The notes: generated from the sequence alone by a model not told the origin. Counted from the first letter of the stretch, positions 1 to 7,718 are shown. The stretch: 22,305 bases of DNA from CAYJAD01 sp964369995 (GCA_964369995.1 CAYJHH010000036.1:1-22305), one strand, 5' to 3'. A program made the numbers and translations.

Positions 1-280
1 TACCTAAAAAACTCGACATATACATCTTCATTTCAGGACGACTCTTACCAAAATAACTAAATTCTTTTTGTGTCGCTGTATTATCGCCTGCAATCATGGG
101 GCGATAGATAATATTTTGAACAAGCTCTTTTACAGCCACAACATTCTTATTCATGGTGATTATAAATCTTTGTTCATTGGTATACGATACAAATACCAAA
201 AAAACACCTATGATTAAAGTCATCATTATGCCTATGAGTAATGCAAACTTGTGTCCTATTTTTTTACGTATTTTTATCAT
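1..280 (-). CDS. Membrane-anchored sensor-like protein, N-terminal part (cut by window edge)
   Basis: The frame is open from the ATG at 280 to the left edge, giving 93 residues with no stop. An AGGAAAAG ribosome site lies about 6 nt upstream. The N-terminus is basic (MIKIRKKIGHKF), followed by one strong hydrophobic segment at about residues 13-32, then a hydrophilic, presumably periplasmic stretch with no cleavage-like site. This is the usual start of a one- or two-TM signal-transduction protein (histidine kinase, chemoreceptor or diguanylate cyclase), but no output domain is inside the window, so the class cannot be named. It lies 75 bp downstream of the tetraheme cytochrome on the same strand, probably in one transcript, which suggests a redox or haem-linked sensing role. 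That link is inference. Confidence 0.6.
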   Translation of the reverse strand, partial: MIKIRKKIGHKFALLIGIMMTLIIGVFLVFVSYTNEQRFIITMNKNVVAVKELVQNIIYRPMIAGDNTATQKEFSYFGKSRPEMKMYMSSFLG

Positions 281-355
281 AATGTCTTTTCCTATGTAGT
301 AATATTATAAATGTAATCACAGTATGTGTATGGATACTCATGAGAAAAAACTATG

Positions 356-865
356 TTAATGGCCGCCGGAATAAATGCGCCCATCGTATGATATTCGCGC
401 TATCTTACTATCATCATGGCACGTTTCACAAAGTTCAATGGTAGGCGTGCGCGAGATGGATTCAGGGCTACCGTCTTCTGTATGCAATCCGCCCATGCCA
501 TGGCAAGATTCACACCCAACATCTGCCAAGTACGGTGTTTGTTCATAACTAATAAAGCCCTTTTTGCTTCCATAGCCTGTGGTATGGCAGGACAAGCAAC
601 CCACAAATTCAGCATCGGTAAGTTTTTCTTTCATTATCATGACAGAATTTTTACTCGTAGCTTTTTTGGAATTGGTTTTAAAGGCTTTTACAGTGTCGGA
701 GTGGCATTCAGCACAGGCATCGGTGCCCACATACCAATTTTCTGTTACAGAACTCTCGTTGGCAGTAGTTCCATCTGCTGGTTGCGCGTACGCAATCGCA
801 TGTATAGCAAAACACATGATGCAACACACTAAATTCAAAGAAAAAAGTAAAGCTAACCTACTCAT
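356..865 (-). CDS. Periplasmic tetraheme c-type cytochrome (cytochrome c554-like)
   Basis: This 169-residue protein has a signal peptide at residues 1-27 (hydrophobic core, cleavage probably after AYA). It carries four CxxCH haem-attachment motifs: CAECH 51-55, CLSCH 90-94, CESCH 118-122 and CETCH 146-150. Motif spacing and the GCESCHG context resemble the cytochrome c554/multihaem family. Besides the four CxxCH histidines the mature chain has only two others (H127 and H169), so at most two haems can be bis-His. The others would need Met (M76, M78 and M124 are available), another ligand or an open site. GAGGAAAGG 8 nt before the ATG supports the start. It should act in the periplasm as an electron carrier or redox/ligand sensor. 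It precedes a membrane-anchored sensor-like gene on the same strand. The exact partner is unknown. Confidence 0.88.
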   Translation of the reverse strand: MSRLALLFSLNLVCCIMCFAIHAIAYAQPADGTTANESSVTENWYVGTDACAECHSDTVKAFKTNSKKATSKNSVMIMKEKLTDAEFVGCLSCHTTGYGSKKGFISYEQTPYLADVGCESCHGMGGLHTEDGSPESISRTPTIELCETCHDDSKIARISYDGRIYSGGH

Positions 866-898
866 AAGACACCTTTCCTCATAATCATTACATAGTGA

Positions 899-927
899 AT
901 TATAAAAAATCTTGGAGCCCTAGCAGA
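899..927 (-). promoter_or_regulatory. Candidate sigma-70 promoter for the cytochrome gene
   Basis: On the minus strand a perfect TATAAT lies at 904-899, about 27 nt plus an initiation gap before the cytochrome ATG. No good -35 hexamer is present at 16-18 bp (the best is TCTGCT), so it may depend on an activator or be fortuitous. Confidence 0.3.
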
Positions 928-1190
928 CTGCTGAAAACCTGTTGTAGTCATGCCACTCAGAACAACTCTATTGACTGCAAAAATAGGCAATCGCATGGCA
1001 TTTATGTAAAATACATTTATTTTTTCAATAAATATGCATAATTTTTCGCTATATATTCAAACACAAGCAAAAAAGTGAACTACAATACCACAATGGTCAA
1101 AAAGAGATGCAGTAAATGTATCAAACTCTATCGGAAAAAACAAACAACTATTTGGGGCTACACAGGATAAATTAGTATTTTATGTGGAAA

Positions 1191-1210
1191 ATTTTACATT
1201 CATGTAAAAT
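1191..1210. promoter_or_regulatory. Perfect 9-bp-arm palindrome, candidate operator
   Basis: The arms ATTTTACAT and ATGTAAAAT are separated by TC. The half-site ATGTAAAAT recurs at 1004-1012 in the same intergenic region, there followed by an imperfect partner (ATGTA AAA TACAT). A dimeric repressor or activator site is the simplest reading. The regulator is unknown. The T-rich context could also produce such symmetry by chance, though nine perfect pairs is long. Confidence 0.4.
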
Positions 1211-1398
1211 AATCCGAAATTGACTTGCGTCGTATCCGTAAAGGCTATTTGCAGTGGGCATGCCTTTCTTAAAAACAGGCGACAACACGTTTTTACGCGT
1301 CAATGACATAAACCTACCATGTGTTTTCTTCTTCGCAAACCACGCTGACCTTAGAACCTCACATTGTTCACTCTACTGCCGTGTACGTGGTGTACAAT

Positions 1399-1483
1399 TG
1401 CGTAGCACGATTTTTAAAAATTGACACGCTTCCTGTAAAAAGGTACACATTACATGCGTAACACGATTTTTTAAAAATGACAC
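1399..1483 (+). repeat. Pair of 29-bp direct repeats upstream of the methyltransferase-nik operon
   Basis: Copy A (1399-1427) and copy B (1455-1483) start 56 bp apart. Both read TGCGTA(g/a)CACGATTTTT, then an AT-rich centre, then TGACAC. I count three mismatches, two of them a shift in the T/A run. The centre of copy A, GATTTTTAAAAATT, is close to palindromic. Copy B covers the expected -35 region of the candidate promoter, so the pair looks like two operators for one regulator. Confidence 0.6.
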
Positions 1484-1489
1484 ACCTTG

Positions 1490-1498
1490 TGATATAAC
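1490..1498 (+). promoter_or_regulatory. Candidate extended -10 promoter of the methyltransferase-nikABCDE operon
   Basis: TGATATAAC matches an extended -10 (TGn followed by TATAAt) with one mismatch. The -35 area (about 1470) has no good hexamer and is covered by direct repeat B. A start near 1505 would leave a leader of about 35 nt before the ATG at 1540. A second weak candidate is TTGACA at 1421-1426 with TACACA at 1444-1449. Confidence 0.45.
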
Positions 1499-1539
1499 AA
1501 TAAGAATTAAGCAAAGATATGTAAAAGGCGAGGACGTAT

Positions 1540-2274
1540 ATGCAATTAGAAAGCATAAAAAAGTATTGGGATAGTCGAGCTTTGGGATATTGTGCTAAAA
1601 GTGTGGATGAACTTTGTTCTGATGATGCAAAGCTTTGGACGGAGCGTTTACTGGCGCACCTGCCCCACAGGCAAAATTTACGATGTCTAGATATGGGCTG
1701 TGGCCCCGGTTTTTTGGGCATATTATTAGGAAAATTAGGACATAAAGTTACATTTTGCGATTATTCCCCCAAAATGCTTAAAGCTGCGGAAGAAAATGCC
1801 AAAGCAAGTCATATTGATTATGCCCTCCATTGCTGCGATGCGCAGGAGCCAAATCTTTGTGAGGAGCAATTTGATGTAATTGTTAATCGTAATTTGGTTT
1901 GGAATTTAGAGAAGCCTGAACAAGCTTATAAAAAATGGCTGAACTTGCTCAAACCCGGAGGTAAATTACTTATTTTTGACGGCAATCACTATTTATACCA
2001 TTACCATAAAACGTATCAAGAAATGAAGCAAAACCCTCAATATGTCGACACGCATACGTATGAAGCCATGCAAGGTGTTGACCCCAATATAATGGCAGAA
2101 ATTGCTTATAACTTACCTTTGAGCCGTTTTGAAAGGCCACGTTGGGATGTGGAATTTTTTCAGAATAATAACGTAGACTTTGTGCAAGCTTTTCCTGTGT
2201 ATAAAGAGTTTACAGGTCTTGACGGGCAAAAAAAATCCATTGTTGATCAATTTTTAATTTGTGTCGAAAAGTAA
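1540..2274 (+). CDS. Class I SAM-dependent methyltransferase, first gene of the nickel-importer operon
   Basis: This 244-residue soluble protein has a Rossmann-type methyltransferase fold. Motif I is DMGCGPG at residues 51-57. The acidic residue ending strand 2 is D74 in FCDYS. The post-I/IV region is FDVIVNRNLVWNL at 111-123, and the motif V/VI region is LKPGGKLLIFDG at 137-148. The ATG at 1540 is preceded by AGGCGAGGA with 5 nt spacing. The gene ends 25 bp before nikA, with no terminator between, so co-transcription is very likely. Its substrate cannot be read from the sequence. Being first gene of a complete nickel ABC importer operon, it could methylate a small nickel-binding ligand or detoxify a metal/metalloid species. 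Both are inference. It has no resemblance to nicotianamine synthase that I can see. Confidence 0.85.
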   Translation: MQLESIKKYWDSRALGYCAKSVDELCSDDAKLWTERLLAHLPHRQNLRCLDMGCGPGFLGILLGKLGHKVTFCDYSPKMLKAAEENAKASHIDYALHCCDAQEPNLCEEQFDVIVNRNLVWNLEKPEQAYKKWLNLLKPGGKLLIFDGNHYLYHYHKTYQEMKQNPQYVDTHTYEAMQGVDPNIMAEIAYNLPLSRFERPRWDVEFFQNNNVDFVQAFPVYKEFTGLDGQKKSIVDQFLICVEK

Positions 2275-2299
2275 AGTTCGAACCTTTCAAGGAGGATAT

Positions 2300-3895
2300 A
2301 TGCGTACTATACCTATGATATGGGCTGTGATTCTTACTCTGGCTCTGCTTGTACCCAGCGGCGCAGTAAGGGCTGAGGACACATCTACCCTAACTCTTGC
2401 CAATTTTCGCGATATACGCGACCTGAATCCTCATATGTATAGTGGTGAAATTTTCGCACAAAATCTCCTCTTTGAAGGGCTTATCTTTATAAATCAAGAA
2501 GGAAAACCCAGCCCATGGCTTGCCGAAAGTTGGGAAGTGAGCCCCGATGGTAAAATATACACATTCAAATTGCGCGAAAATATCTCCTTTTCTGACAACA
2601 CTCCCTTTGATGCTGAGGCTGTTTTGAAAAACTGGTATGCAGTTTTAGATAATGTTACGCGCCATGGTTGGCTTGAGTCTGTACGTCTTTTGCAACAAAC
2701 AGAAGATGCAGGCAAAAAAGCCATTCGCGCACTTGATACATACACCGTGCAAGTGGAGTTTCCGCAAGCCTATTATCCCTTTTTGGTAGAGCTTGGCACC
2801 ACACGCCCCTATCGTATGCTCTCTCCGGCATGTTTTAAAAATGGCAGCACCAAAAACGGTACGCTTTGCCTCCATGGCACAGGCTCCTATATACTTGAAA
2901 GTAATGAAATTGACCAAGCTGCTACCTTTGTGCGCAATGAAAAATATTGGGGCGAAAAGCCTAAGCTACAGAAAATTGTAGCCAAGGTTATACCTGACAA
3001 TAGCGCACGCCTTTTTGCCTTAGAAAATGGTGATATAGATTTAATTTATGGTTTTCAACTCATCCATGCCAAGCCCTATGAAAGATTTTCCCAAATGGAA
3101 GCATTTGCCGCAGCGTTATCAAAGCCCATGTCCTCACGCATGTTGCTTTTAAACACTACCAATCCTGTTTTACATGATGTTCGCGTGCGTCGGGCTTTGC
3201 ACCATCTTACAAATCGTGAACTTATTAGTGAAAAAATCATGCTGGGCCTAGAGGCTCCGGCTTATACGCTTTTTGCGCGCTCTATTCCTTATGCCGATAT
3301 TGATTTAGAGCACCTTACTTATGATGAGCAAAAAGCGGCACAATTACTTGACGCCGCCGGTTGGCATTTGGACGGAAAGATTCGAAAAAAGCAGGGACAA
3401 GCACTTAAAATTACCTTGAGTTATGATAGCGACAAGGTTGTTGAGCGCACCATTGCTCAATACTTACAAAGTGTTTGGGGCAAGGCCGGCATTGTCATGG
3501 AAGTGCTAGGAGAAGAGGAGCAAGCCCATCGCGACCGCTTAAAAGCAGGAAGTTTTGACCTTACTTTTAATAGCTCATGGGGTACTCCCTACGACCCACA
3601 ATCTTTCCTTGGCGGCATGCTCAACCCTGCCGTGCATGGCGACCATGCGGCTCAACAAGGGCTTAAAAATAAAGCCCACATAGATGAACAAATTTTAGCC
3701 GCTCTAAAATCTGTCAATGAAGAGGAAAGACAAAAACTGTACACTTGGATTCTCACCACATTACATAATGAGGCCCTATACCTACCTCTTACCTATGAGC
3801 GTAATCGAGCCATTTTTAGCAAAAGAGTTGAGAATGTGGAATTTAATCCCTCTCAATATGAAATTCCCTTACAACGCATGAACATAAAACCATAG
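2300..3895 (+). CDS. nikA: Nickel ABC transporter periplasmic binding protein NikA
   Basis: This 531-residue protein has a signal peptide at residues 1-25 (cleavage probably AVRA/ED). It belongs to the SBP_bac_5 (DppA/OppA/NikA) family. It matches my memory of E. coli NikA along its whole length: NPHMYSGEIFAQNLLFEGL, VTRHGWLESV, YYPFLVELGTTRPYRM, FARSIPYAD, WGTPYDP and AAQQGL. By that alignment the nickel-chelate pocket residues W398, Y402 and H416 of E. coli correspond to W427, Y431 and H446 here, all kept, as is the arginine of TTRPYR. E. coli NikA binds nickel through organic chelators or two histidines, touching the metal with the single histidine. The ATG at 2300 is chosen because GGAGGA lies directly upstream and a clean signal peptide follows. 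An upstream in-frame GTG lacks both. Confidence 0.93.
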   Translation: MRTIPMIWAVILTLALLVPSGAVRAEDTSTLTLANFRDIRDLNPHMYSGEIFAQNLLFEGLIFINQEGKPSPWLAESWEVSPDGKIYTFKLRENISFSDNTPFDAEAVLKNWYAVLDNVTRHGWLESVRLLQQTEDAGKKAIRALDTYTVQVEFPQAYYPFLVELGTTRPYRMLSPACFKNGSTKNGTLCLHGTGSYILESNEIDQAATFVRNEKYWGEKPKLQKIVAKVIPDNSARLFALENGDIDLIYGFQLIHAKPYERFSQMEAFAAALSKPMSSRMLLLNTTNPVLHDVRVRRALHHLTNRELISEKIMLGLEAPAYTLFARSIPYADIDLEHLTYDEQKAAQLLDAAGWHLDGKIRKKQGQALKITLSYDSDKVVERTIAQYLQSVWGKAGIVMEVLGEEEQAHRDRLKAGSFDLTFNSSWGTPYDPQSFLGGMLNPAVHGDHAAQQGLKNKAHIDEQILAALKSVNEEERQKLYTWILTTLHNEALYLPLTYERNRAIFSKRVENVEFNPSQYEIPLQRMNIKP

Positions 3896-3907
3896 CAATA
3901 AAAAGCC

Positions 3908-4852
3908 ATGATACATTATTTTGTAAAGAAACTGCTCATCATGCTCATGACCGTGCTAGCAGTTTCTTTTCTTTCTTTTTCCATTATAAGTCTTGCCCCC
4001 GGTGACCCCGCAGAAATTGCCCTGCGAGTCAATGATGTTCTGCCCACACCTGAAGCCATTTTAGAGATGAAGCAAGAGTTAGGGCTTGATAAACCCTTTT
4101 TCACGCGATATATAACATGGCTTCATAATTGTATGAAGCTTGATTTTGGCGTATCTTATACCAATACCCACAGAACCGTTGCCAGCGAATTTGCCCGTGC
4201 TTTCCCCTATACTCTTAGCTTAGCTGCCGTAGCTTTTGTCATGCTTCTTGGAATCAGCTTGCCCCTTGGGGTTTTAAGCGCTGTGTGGAAGGATAGTTAT
4301 TTTGATAAAGCAGTGCGTATATGTATTTTTGCAGGTACATCTATACCAAATTTTTGGTTAGCATTTTTGCTCATTTGGCTTTTTTCATTGCAATGGCATA
4401 TTTTCCCCAGCGGTGGCTCAAGCACGCTTATGCATTATATCCTCCCCGCTTTTTCCCTGACCATGCTCTATATTTCCACATACATACGCTTAATACGCAA
4501 TAGTATGCTTGAAAATATGAAACAAAATTACGTTCTCTATGCCAGAGCACGCGGCATTAAAGAAAAGCGTATTATTTGGGTGCATGTACTGAAAAATTCT
4601 TTGCAATCTTCCATGACAGCCCTTGGCATAAGTGTTGTACGTCTTTTATCCGGCACAGTTGTCATTGAAAACATTTTTGCCATTCCCGGTATTGGGCGGC
4701 TTTGTGTGTCCAGTATTTTTAATCGTGATTTTCCAACTATTCAAGCCTATATCCTCATTATGGGCGTGCTTTTTGTGCTGGCTAATTTTCTTATTGATAT
4801 GGTGCACTACCTTGTGGACCCGCGTTTGAAAAAAGGGCTACAACATGCATAA
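3908..4852 (+). CDS. nikB: Nickel ABC transporter permease NikB
   Basis: This 314-residue inner-membrane permease is of the DppB/NikB type. It has an N-terminal TM segment, then SLAPGDPAEIALR at about 28-40, which is typical of this subfamily, then the BPD_transp_1 core with several TM helices. The cytoplasmic EAA-like loop (YARARGIKEKRIIWVHVLKN, about residues 214-233) contacts the ATPases. The C-terminal signature VVIENIFAIPGIGRL is present. It begins 12 bp after nikA. No strong ribosome site precedes the ATG, so translation is probably coupled to nikA. It overlaps nikC by 8 nt. Confidence 0.92.
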   Translation: MIHYFVKKLLIMLMTVLAVSFLSFSIISLAPGDPAEIALRVNDVLPTPEAILEMKQELGLDKPFFTRYITWLHNCMKLDFGVSYTNTHRTVASEFARAFPYTLSLAAVAFVMLLGISLPLGVLSAVWKDSYFDKAVRICIFAGTSIPNFWLAFLLIWLFSLQWHIFPSGGSSTLMHYILPAFSLTMLYISTYIRLIRNSMLENMKQNYVLYARARGIKEKRIIWVHVLKNSLQSSMTALGISVVRLLSGTVVIENIFAIPGIGRLCVSSIFNRDFPTIQAYILIMGVLFVLANFLIDMVHYLVDPRLKKGLQHA

Positions 4853-5660
4853 GTTACTTAAGAATAAAACGGCTCTTGCATGCATTATCATCATAGCAAC
4901 AATTACCATGCTGGGCATTTTTGCTCCGTGCATTGCCCCCTATGACCCCAATGAAACGGATATTATTGATAATTTAGCCCCACTTTCCATGGAGCATTTA
5001 CTAGGCACCGATACCCTTGGACGTGATATCTTCTCACGCCTGCTTTATGGAGTGCGTACCACGCTATTTTATTCATTTATCACCATGCTTGTCACCGCTC
5101 TGCTTGGCTCCACCATTGGCATAGCTTCTGGCTACTTTAAAGGAAAGCTTGATGAAATAATTATGCGAGCTTGCGATATTATGCTCTCCTTTCCTTATGA
5201 GGTTCTTGTTTTAAGTATTGTGGGGGTGCTTGGGCCAGGGCTTATGAATATTGTTTTTGCCAATATCGTTGCCAAAAGCGCTTGGTATATTCGTTTAATT
5301 CGTAGCGAAACTTTATCTTTAACCCATAAAAATTATATACTTTATTCTCAAACCATCGGTACCCCCAAGCCATATATATTTTTTCGCGTACTCTTGCCCA
5401 ATGTGGCAAGCTCTATAATTTTGCTTGCTACCCTTGACTTGGGGTGGATTATTCTCAGTATTTCCACGCTGTCTTTTTTGGGCCTTGGAGCACAACCCCC
5501 CACGGCAGAATGGGGGGCAATGCTCAATGATGCCAAAGAAACTTTGCTCACCAATCCGGAACACATGCTCATCCCCGGTCTTGCCATTATGGTGGTGGTG
5601 GCGGCTTTTAATATGCTTGGCGATGCCTTACGCGATATTTTTGATCCCAAGGAAATGTAA
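4845..5660 (+). CDS. nikC: Nickel ABC transporter permease NikC
   Basis: This 271-residue permease is of the DppC/NikC type. It has an N-terminal TM helix at about 9-30, the family hallmark APYDPNETD at about 31-39, and HLLGTDTLGRDIFSRLLYGVR at about 51-71. The core TM domain follows, with an EAA loop around YSQTIGTPKPYIFFRVLLPN and the terminal LSFLGLGAQPPTAEWGAML segment. The ATG overlaps the end of nikB (stop at 4852), so the two permease halves are translationally coupled. It pairs with NikB to form the heterodimeric channel. Confidence 0.92.
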   Translation: MHKLLKNKTALACIIIIATITMLGIFAPCIAPYDPNETDIIDNLAPLSMEHLLGTDTLGRDIFSRLLYGVRTTLFYSFITMLVTALLGSTIGIASGYFKGKLDEIIMRACDIMLSFPYEVLVLSIVGVLGPGLMNIVFANIVAKSAWYIRLIRSETLSLTHKNYILYSQTIGTPKPYIFFRVLLPNVASSIILLATLDLGWIILSISTLSFLGLGAQPPTAEWGAMLNDAKETLLTNPEHMLIPGLAIMVVVAAFNMLGDALRDIFDPKEM

Positions 5661-5662
5661 AA

Positions 5663-6484
5663 ATGCTGCTAGAAGTGAAAAATCTTTGCATAAGTCACCG
5701 CACGCGCAAAAAAACCACACCCCTTATACACAATGTCTCATTTTGCCTTAATAAGCATGAATGTTTAGGCGTTGTGGGTGAATCTGGCAGTGGCAAAACC
5801 CTCACCTGTGCTGCCATAACTGGCTTATTAGACAGTAAAAACTTCATTATGAGCGGTGAAATTTCTTTTAATGGAAAAAATATTCTGAATATGAACGCCG
5901 AAGAACGCCGTGACCTGCGGGGGAAAAAAATTTGTATGATTTTGCAAGACCCTGCAACGGCCTTTAATCCCCTGCTAAGTATTGGGGCGCACATAGTAGA
6001 AACCATGACTGCCCATAAGCCCATGACAACCCAAGAAGCTCTCACGCATATGGCAGAGATGTTAGGCAAACTTAGGCTAGAAAATGCTACCGTTATTTTT
6101 AATAAATTCCCTCATGAGCTCAGCGGCGGTATGTTGCAAAGAATCATGATCGCGCTTGCCCTTGTATTGCAACCAGATGTAATCATTGCTGATGAACCCA
6201 CAAGTGCCATTGATTATATAAGCCAACAAGAGGTTCTACACGAGCTTATCAAGATTAAACAAGAATTTCACACAGCTCTCATCTTCATCAGCCATAATTT
6301 AAGTCTGGTAGCGCATGTGGCGGAACACGTCCTTGTGATGCGCCAAGGGCAAATAGTGGAACAAGGGCAAACGCAAGATATTTTTTTTCATCCACAACAT
6401 GAATATACTCGCAATTTAGTGGAAACGCGCCAAAGCATTTTGCAATCTTTTATGGATATTATGGGTGGACGCCATGCTTCTTAG
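5663..6484 (+). CDS. nikD: Nickel ABC transporter ATP-binding protein NikD
   Basis: This 273-residue ABC ATPase has Walker A GESGSGKT at 39-46, a Q-loop glutamine at 95, signature LSGGM at 153-157, Walker B DVIIADEP at 171-178 with catalytic E178, D-loop SAID at 181-184 and H-loop H211. It has a methionine instead of glutamine in the LSGGQ signature, as in some NikD/DppD proteins. The C-terminal part (about 220-273) is the oligopeptide/nickel-type extension. It starts 2 bp after nikC with AAGGAA 8 nt upstream, and it overlaps nikE by 11 nt. Confidence 0.92.
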   Translation: MLLEVKNLCISHRTRKKTTPLIHNVSFCLNKHECLGVVGESGSGKTLTCAAITGLLDSKNFIMSGEISFNGKNILNMNAEERRDLRGKKICMILQDPATAFNPLLSIGAHIVETMTAHKPMTTQEALTHMAEMLGKLRLENATVIFNKFPHELSGGMLQRIMIALALVLQPDVIIADEPTSAIDYISQQEVLHELIKIKQEFHTALIFISHNLSLVAHVAEHVLVMRQGQIVEQGQTQDIFFHPQHEYTRNLVETRQSILQSFMDIMGGRHAS

Positions 6485-7244
6485 TGTGAAAAATGTTCAT
6501 AAAAGTTTTATGGTTAAAACTGGTTTTTTCAAAAAACAGCGCCAGCATGTGTTGCACGATATTTCATTCACCTTGCTTGAAGGGGAATGCCTTGGCATAA
6601 TCGGAGAATCAGGTAGCGGTAAAAGCACCTTGGGTAAACTTATCCTTGGTCTGGAAAAGCCAGATGGCGGTACCATCACATTTGCCCCACACATTGCAAA
6701 AAATCCTCTTTTACGCAGTGTGGTTTTTCAAGATTATACCACATCCATAAATCCCAGAATGCGCATGGGAGAGGCCATTGCTGAACCCTTACAGAGGCTG
6801 AATTTAAGCAAAAGCACCCTCCATGAACGAGTGCGCGCCCTCTTACATGAAGTAAACCTTACAGAAAACTTGATAGATCACTATGCCCATCAATTAAGCG
6901 GAGGACAATTACAACGTGTGTGCATTGCAAGAGCCCTTGCCGCGCAGCCGTCTTTTATCCTTTTTGATGAGGCTCTTAGCTCATTGGACACGGCAGTGCA
7001 GGCTCAAATACTCATGCTCATGCGCCAATTACAAGTAAAATATACTATGACCTTTATATTCATCACCCATGACCTTACTGTTGCAAGCTACCTTTGCAAT
7101 AAGCTTCTTTTTTTACAGCAAGGGAGGGTTGAGGAATATATAGAAAATTTGCACGACCTACCACATAGCACTAATGCCTATGTGACCAATTTTTTACAAA
7201 CTGCCCAGCACTTAGAATGCCCCATCATACAAAAAAAAGCGTGA
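6474..7244 (+). CDS. nikE: Nickel ABC transporter ATP-binding protein NikE
   Basis: This 256-residue ABC ATPase has Walker A GESGSGKS at 44-51, Q-loop Q86, signature LSGGQ at 141-145, Walker B FILFDEA at 161-167 and H-loop H199. Region 86-95 (QDYTTSINPR) matches the NikE/DppF pattern. The ATG at 6474 is preferred because GGGTGGA lies 4-5 nt upstream. A GTG three codons earlier has no ribosome site. It overlaps the end of nikD. It is the last gene of the operon. No strong terminator is seen right after it (only a 5-bp TGCCA/TGGCA stem near 7247-7264), and repeat element copy 1 begins 43 bp downstream. Confidence 0.92.
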   Translation: MLLSVKNVHKSFMVKTGFFKKQRQHVLHDISFTLLEGECLGIIGESGSGKSTLGKLILGLEKPDGGTITFAPHIAKNPLLRSVVFQDYTTSINPRMRMGEAIAEPLQRLNLSKSTLHERVRALLHEVNLTENLIDHYAHQLSGGQLQRVCIARALAAQPSFILFDEALSSLDTAVQAQILMLMRQLQVKYTMTFIFITHDLTVASYLCNKLLFLQQGRVEEYIENLHDLPHSTNAYVTNFLQTAQHLECPIIQKKA

Positions 7245-7286
7245 CATGCCAAAGATTCATGGCAGCACGGTGGTCTCTTTTATTAC

Positions 7287-7576
7287 AAAGCATTGTATGC
7301 TTTCAGACCATTGACAAAGTATAAGATTAAAAAACTCTACGTAAAAAGATGAACCAAACATTAAATTTTATTTTTTCATCTTTTAAAAATGTGCCAAAAT
7401 CATACACTGTAGAATTTTACATTGTGATAAAAATGCCTTTCATAAATATAAGGTGTTGATGCAATGAAAGTTTTTTGGAAAGGGGGCCAGCTCTGAGCGG
7501 GGGGAAGAACCTTTTCTTCAGAAAGGGTTTTCCCTCAGGAGACTTTGTCAGCACTCTGAAAGCAGTGTATGCTTTC
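7287..7576 (+). repeat. Dispersed intergenic element, copy 1 (MITE-like), with terminal inverted repeats
   Basis: The core at 7304-7557 is, by eye, roughly 95 % identical (ignoring two indels) to the core at 12264-12504. The ends are inverted repeats: TTTCAGA...TTGACAAAGT at the left and ACTTTGTCA...TCTGAAA at the right. Each end is bounded by the same small palindrome: AAAGCA-TTGTA-TGCTTT at 7287-7303 and GAAAGCA-GTGTA-TGCTTTC at 7558-7576. Inside are two further stems. One is AAAAGATGAA pairing with TTCATCTTTT around 7345-7385. The other is AACCTTTTC-TTCA-GAAAGGGTT at 7508-7529, containing one G-U pair. There is no ORF with family features. The element fills the convergent space between nikE and the HMG-CoA-lyase-like gene, so it may also serve transcription termination. 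Confidence 0.75.
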
Positions 7577-7627
7577 TCTTTCATGTTTCACCATGGCTCA
7601 TGTGGCAAAATATACGCTTCATGCTAC

Positions 7628-7671
7628 AAAAAAACTGCCAAAAGAACATCAAAGTGCTATTCCTTTGGCAG
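7628..7671 (-). terminator. Intrinsic terminator of the HMG-CoA-lyase-like gene
   Basis: Read on the minus strand, CTGCCAAA pairs with TTTGGCAG across a loop of about 20 nt, and seven T residues follow at once (A-run 7628-7634 on the plus strand). It starts about 48 nt after the stop codon of the lyase gene. The long loop makes it less ideal than the other terminators here. Confidence 0.6.
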
Positions 7672-7718
7672 ATTAAAAGCTTTGGTACCTTGTACCCTAT
7701 GTTGATAAGACTCGAAGC

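Larger units (their letters stand above)
866..1539. other. Divergent intergenic region (674 bp)
   Basis: This AT-rich region separates the leftward cytochrome from the rightward methyltransferase/nik operon. No convincing coding frame is seen. It holds a candidate cytochrome promoter near 900, a perfect palindrome at 1191-1210 whose half-site ATGTAAAAT recurs at 1004-1012, and a 29-bp direct-repeat pair with a promoter at 1399-1498. The stretch from about 1220 to 1400 is less AT-rich than the rest but shows nothing I can identify. Confidence 0.6.

Noticed and set aside
1368..1721. Minus-strand frame of 117 codons overlapping the methyltransferase start
   Set aside because: It is antisense to a clear gene, its product is low in family features, and it spans the direct-repeat promoter region.
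2261..2299. Longer nikA reading frame starting at an upstream GTG that overlaps the methyltransferase end
   Set aside because: It has no ribosome site and would bury the signal peptide. GGAGGA directly precedes the ATG at 2300.
3560..3600. Apparent loss of a nickel-binding histidine in NikA (FHRTWG in E. coli, FNSSWG here)
   Set aside because: Counting back from W398/Y402 shows this histidine is residue 395 in E. coli, not the metal ligand. The ligand H416 aligns with H446, which is kept.
7247..7264. Terminator right after nikE (TGCCA/TGGCA)
   Set aside because: The stem has only five pairs and is not followed directly by a T-run. Too weak to call.
7475..7705. Small 76-codon frame inside repeat element copy 1
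   Set aside because: It covers hairpins and the repeat end, is not preserved in copy 2 because of the indel, and has no protein-family character.
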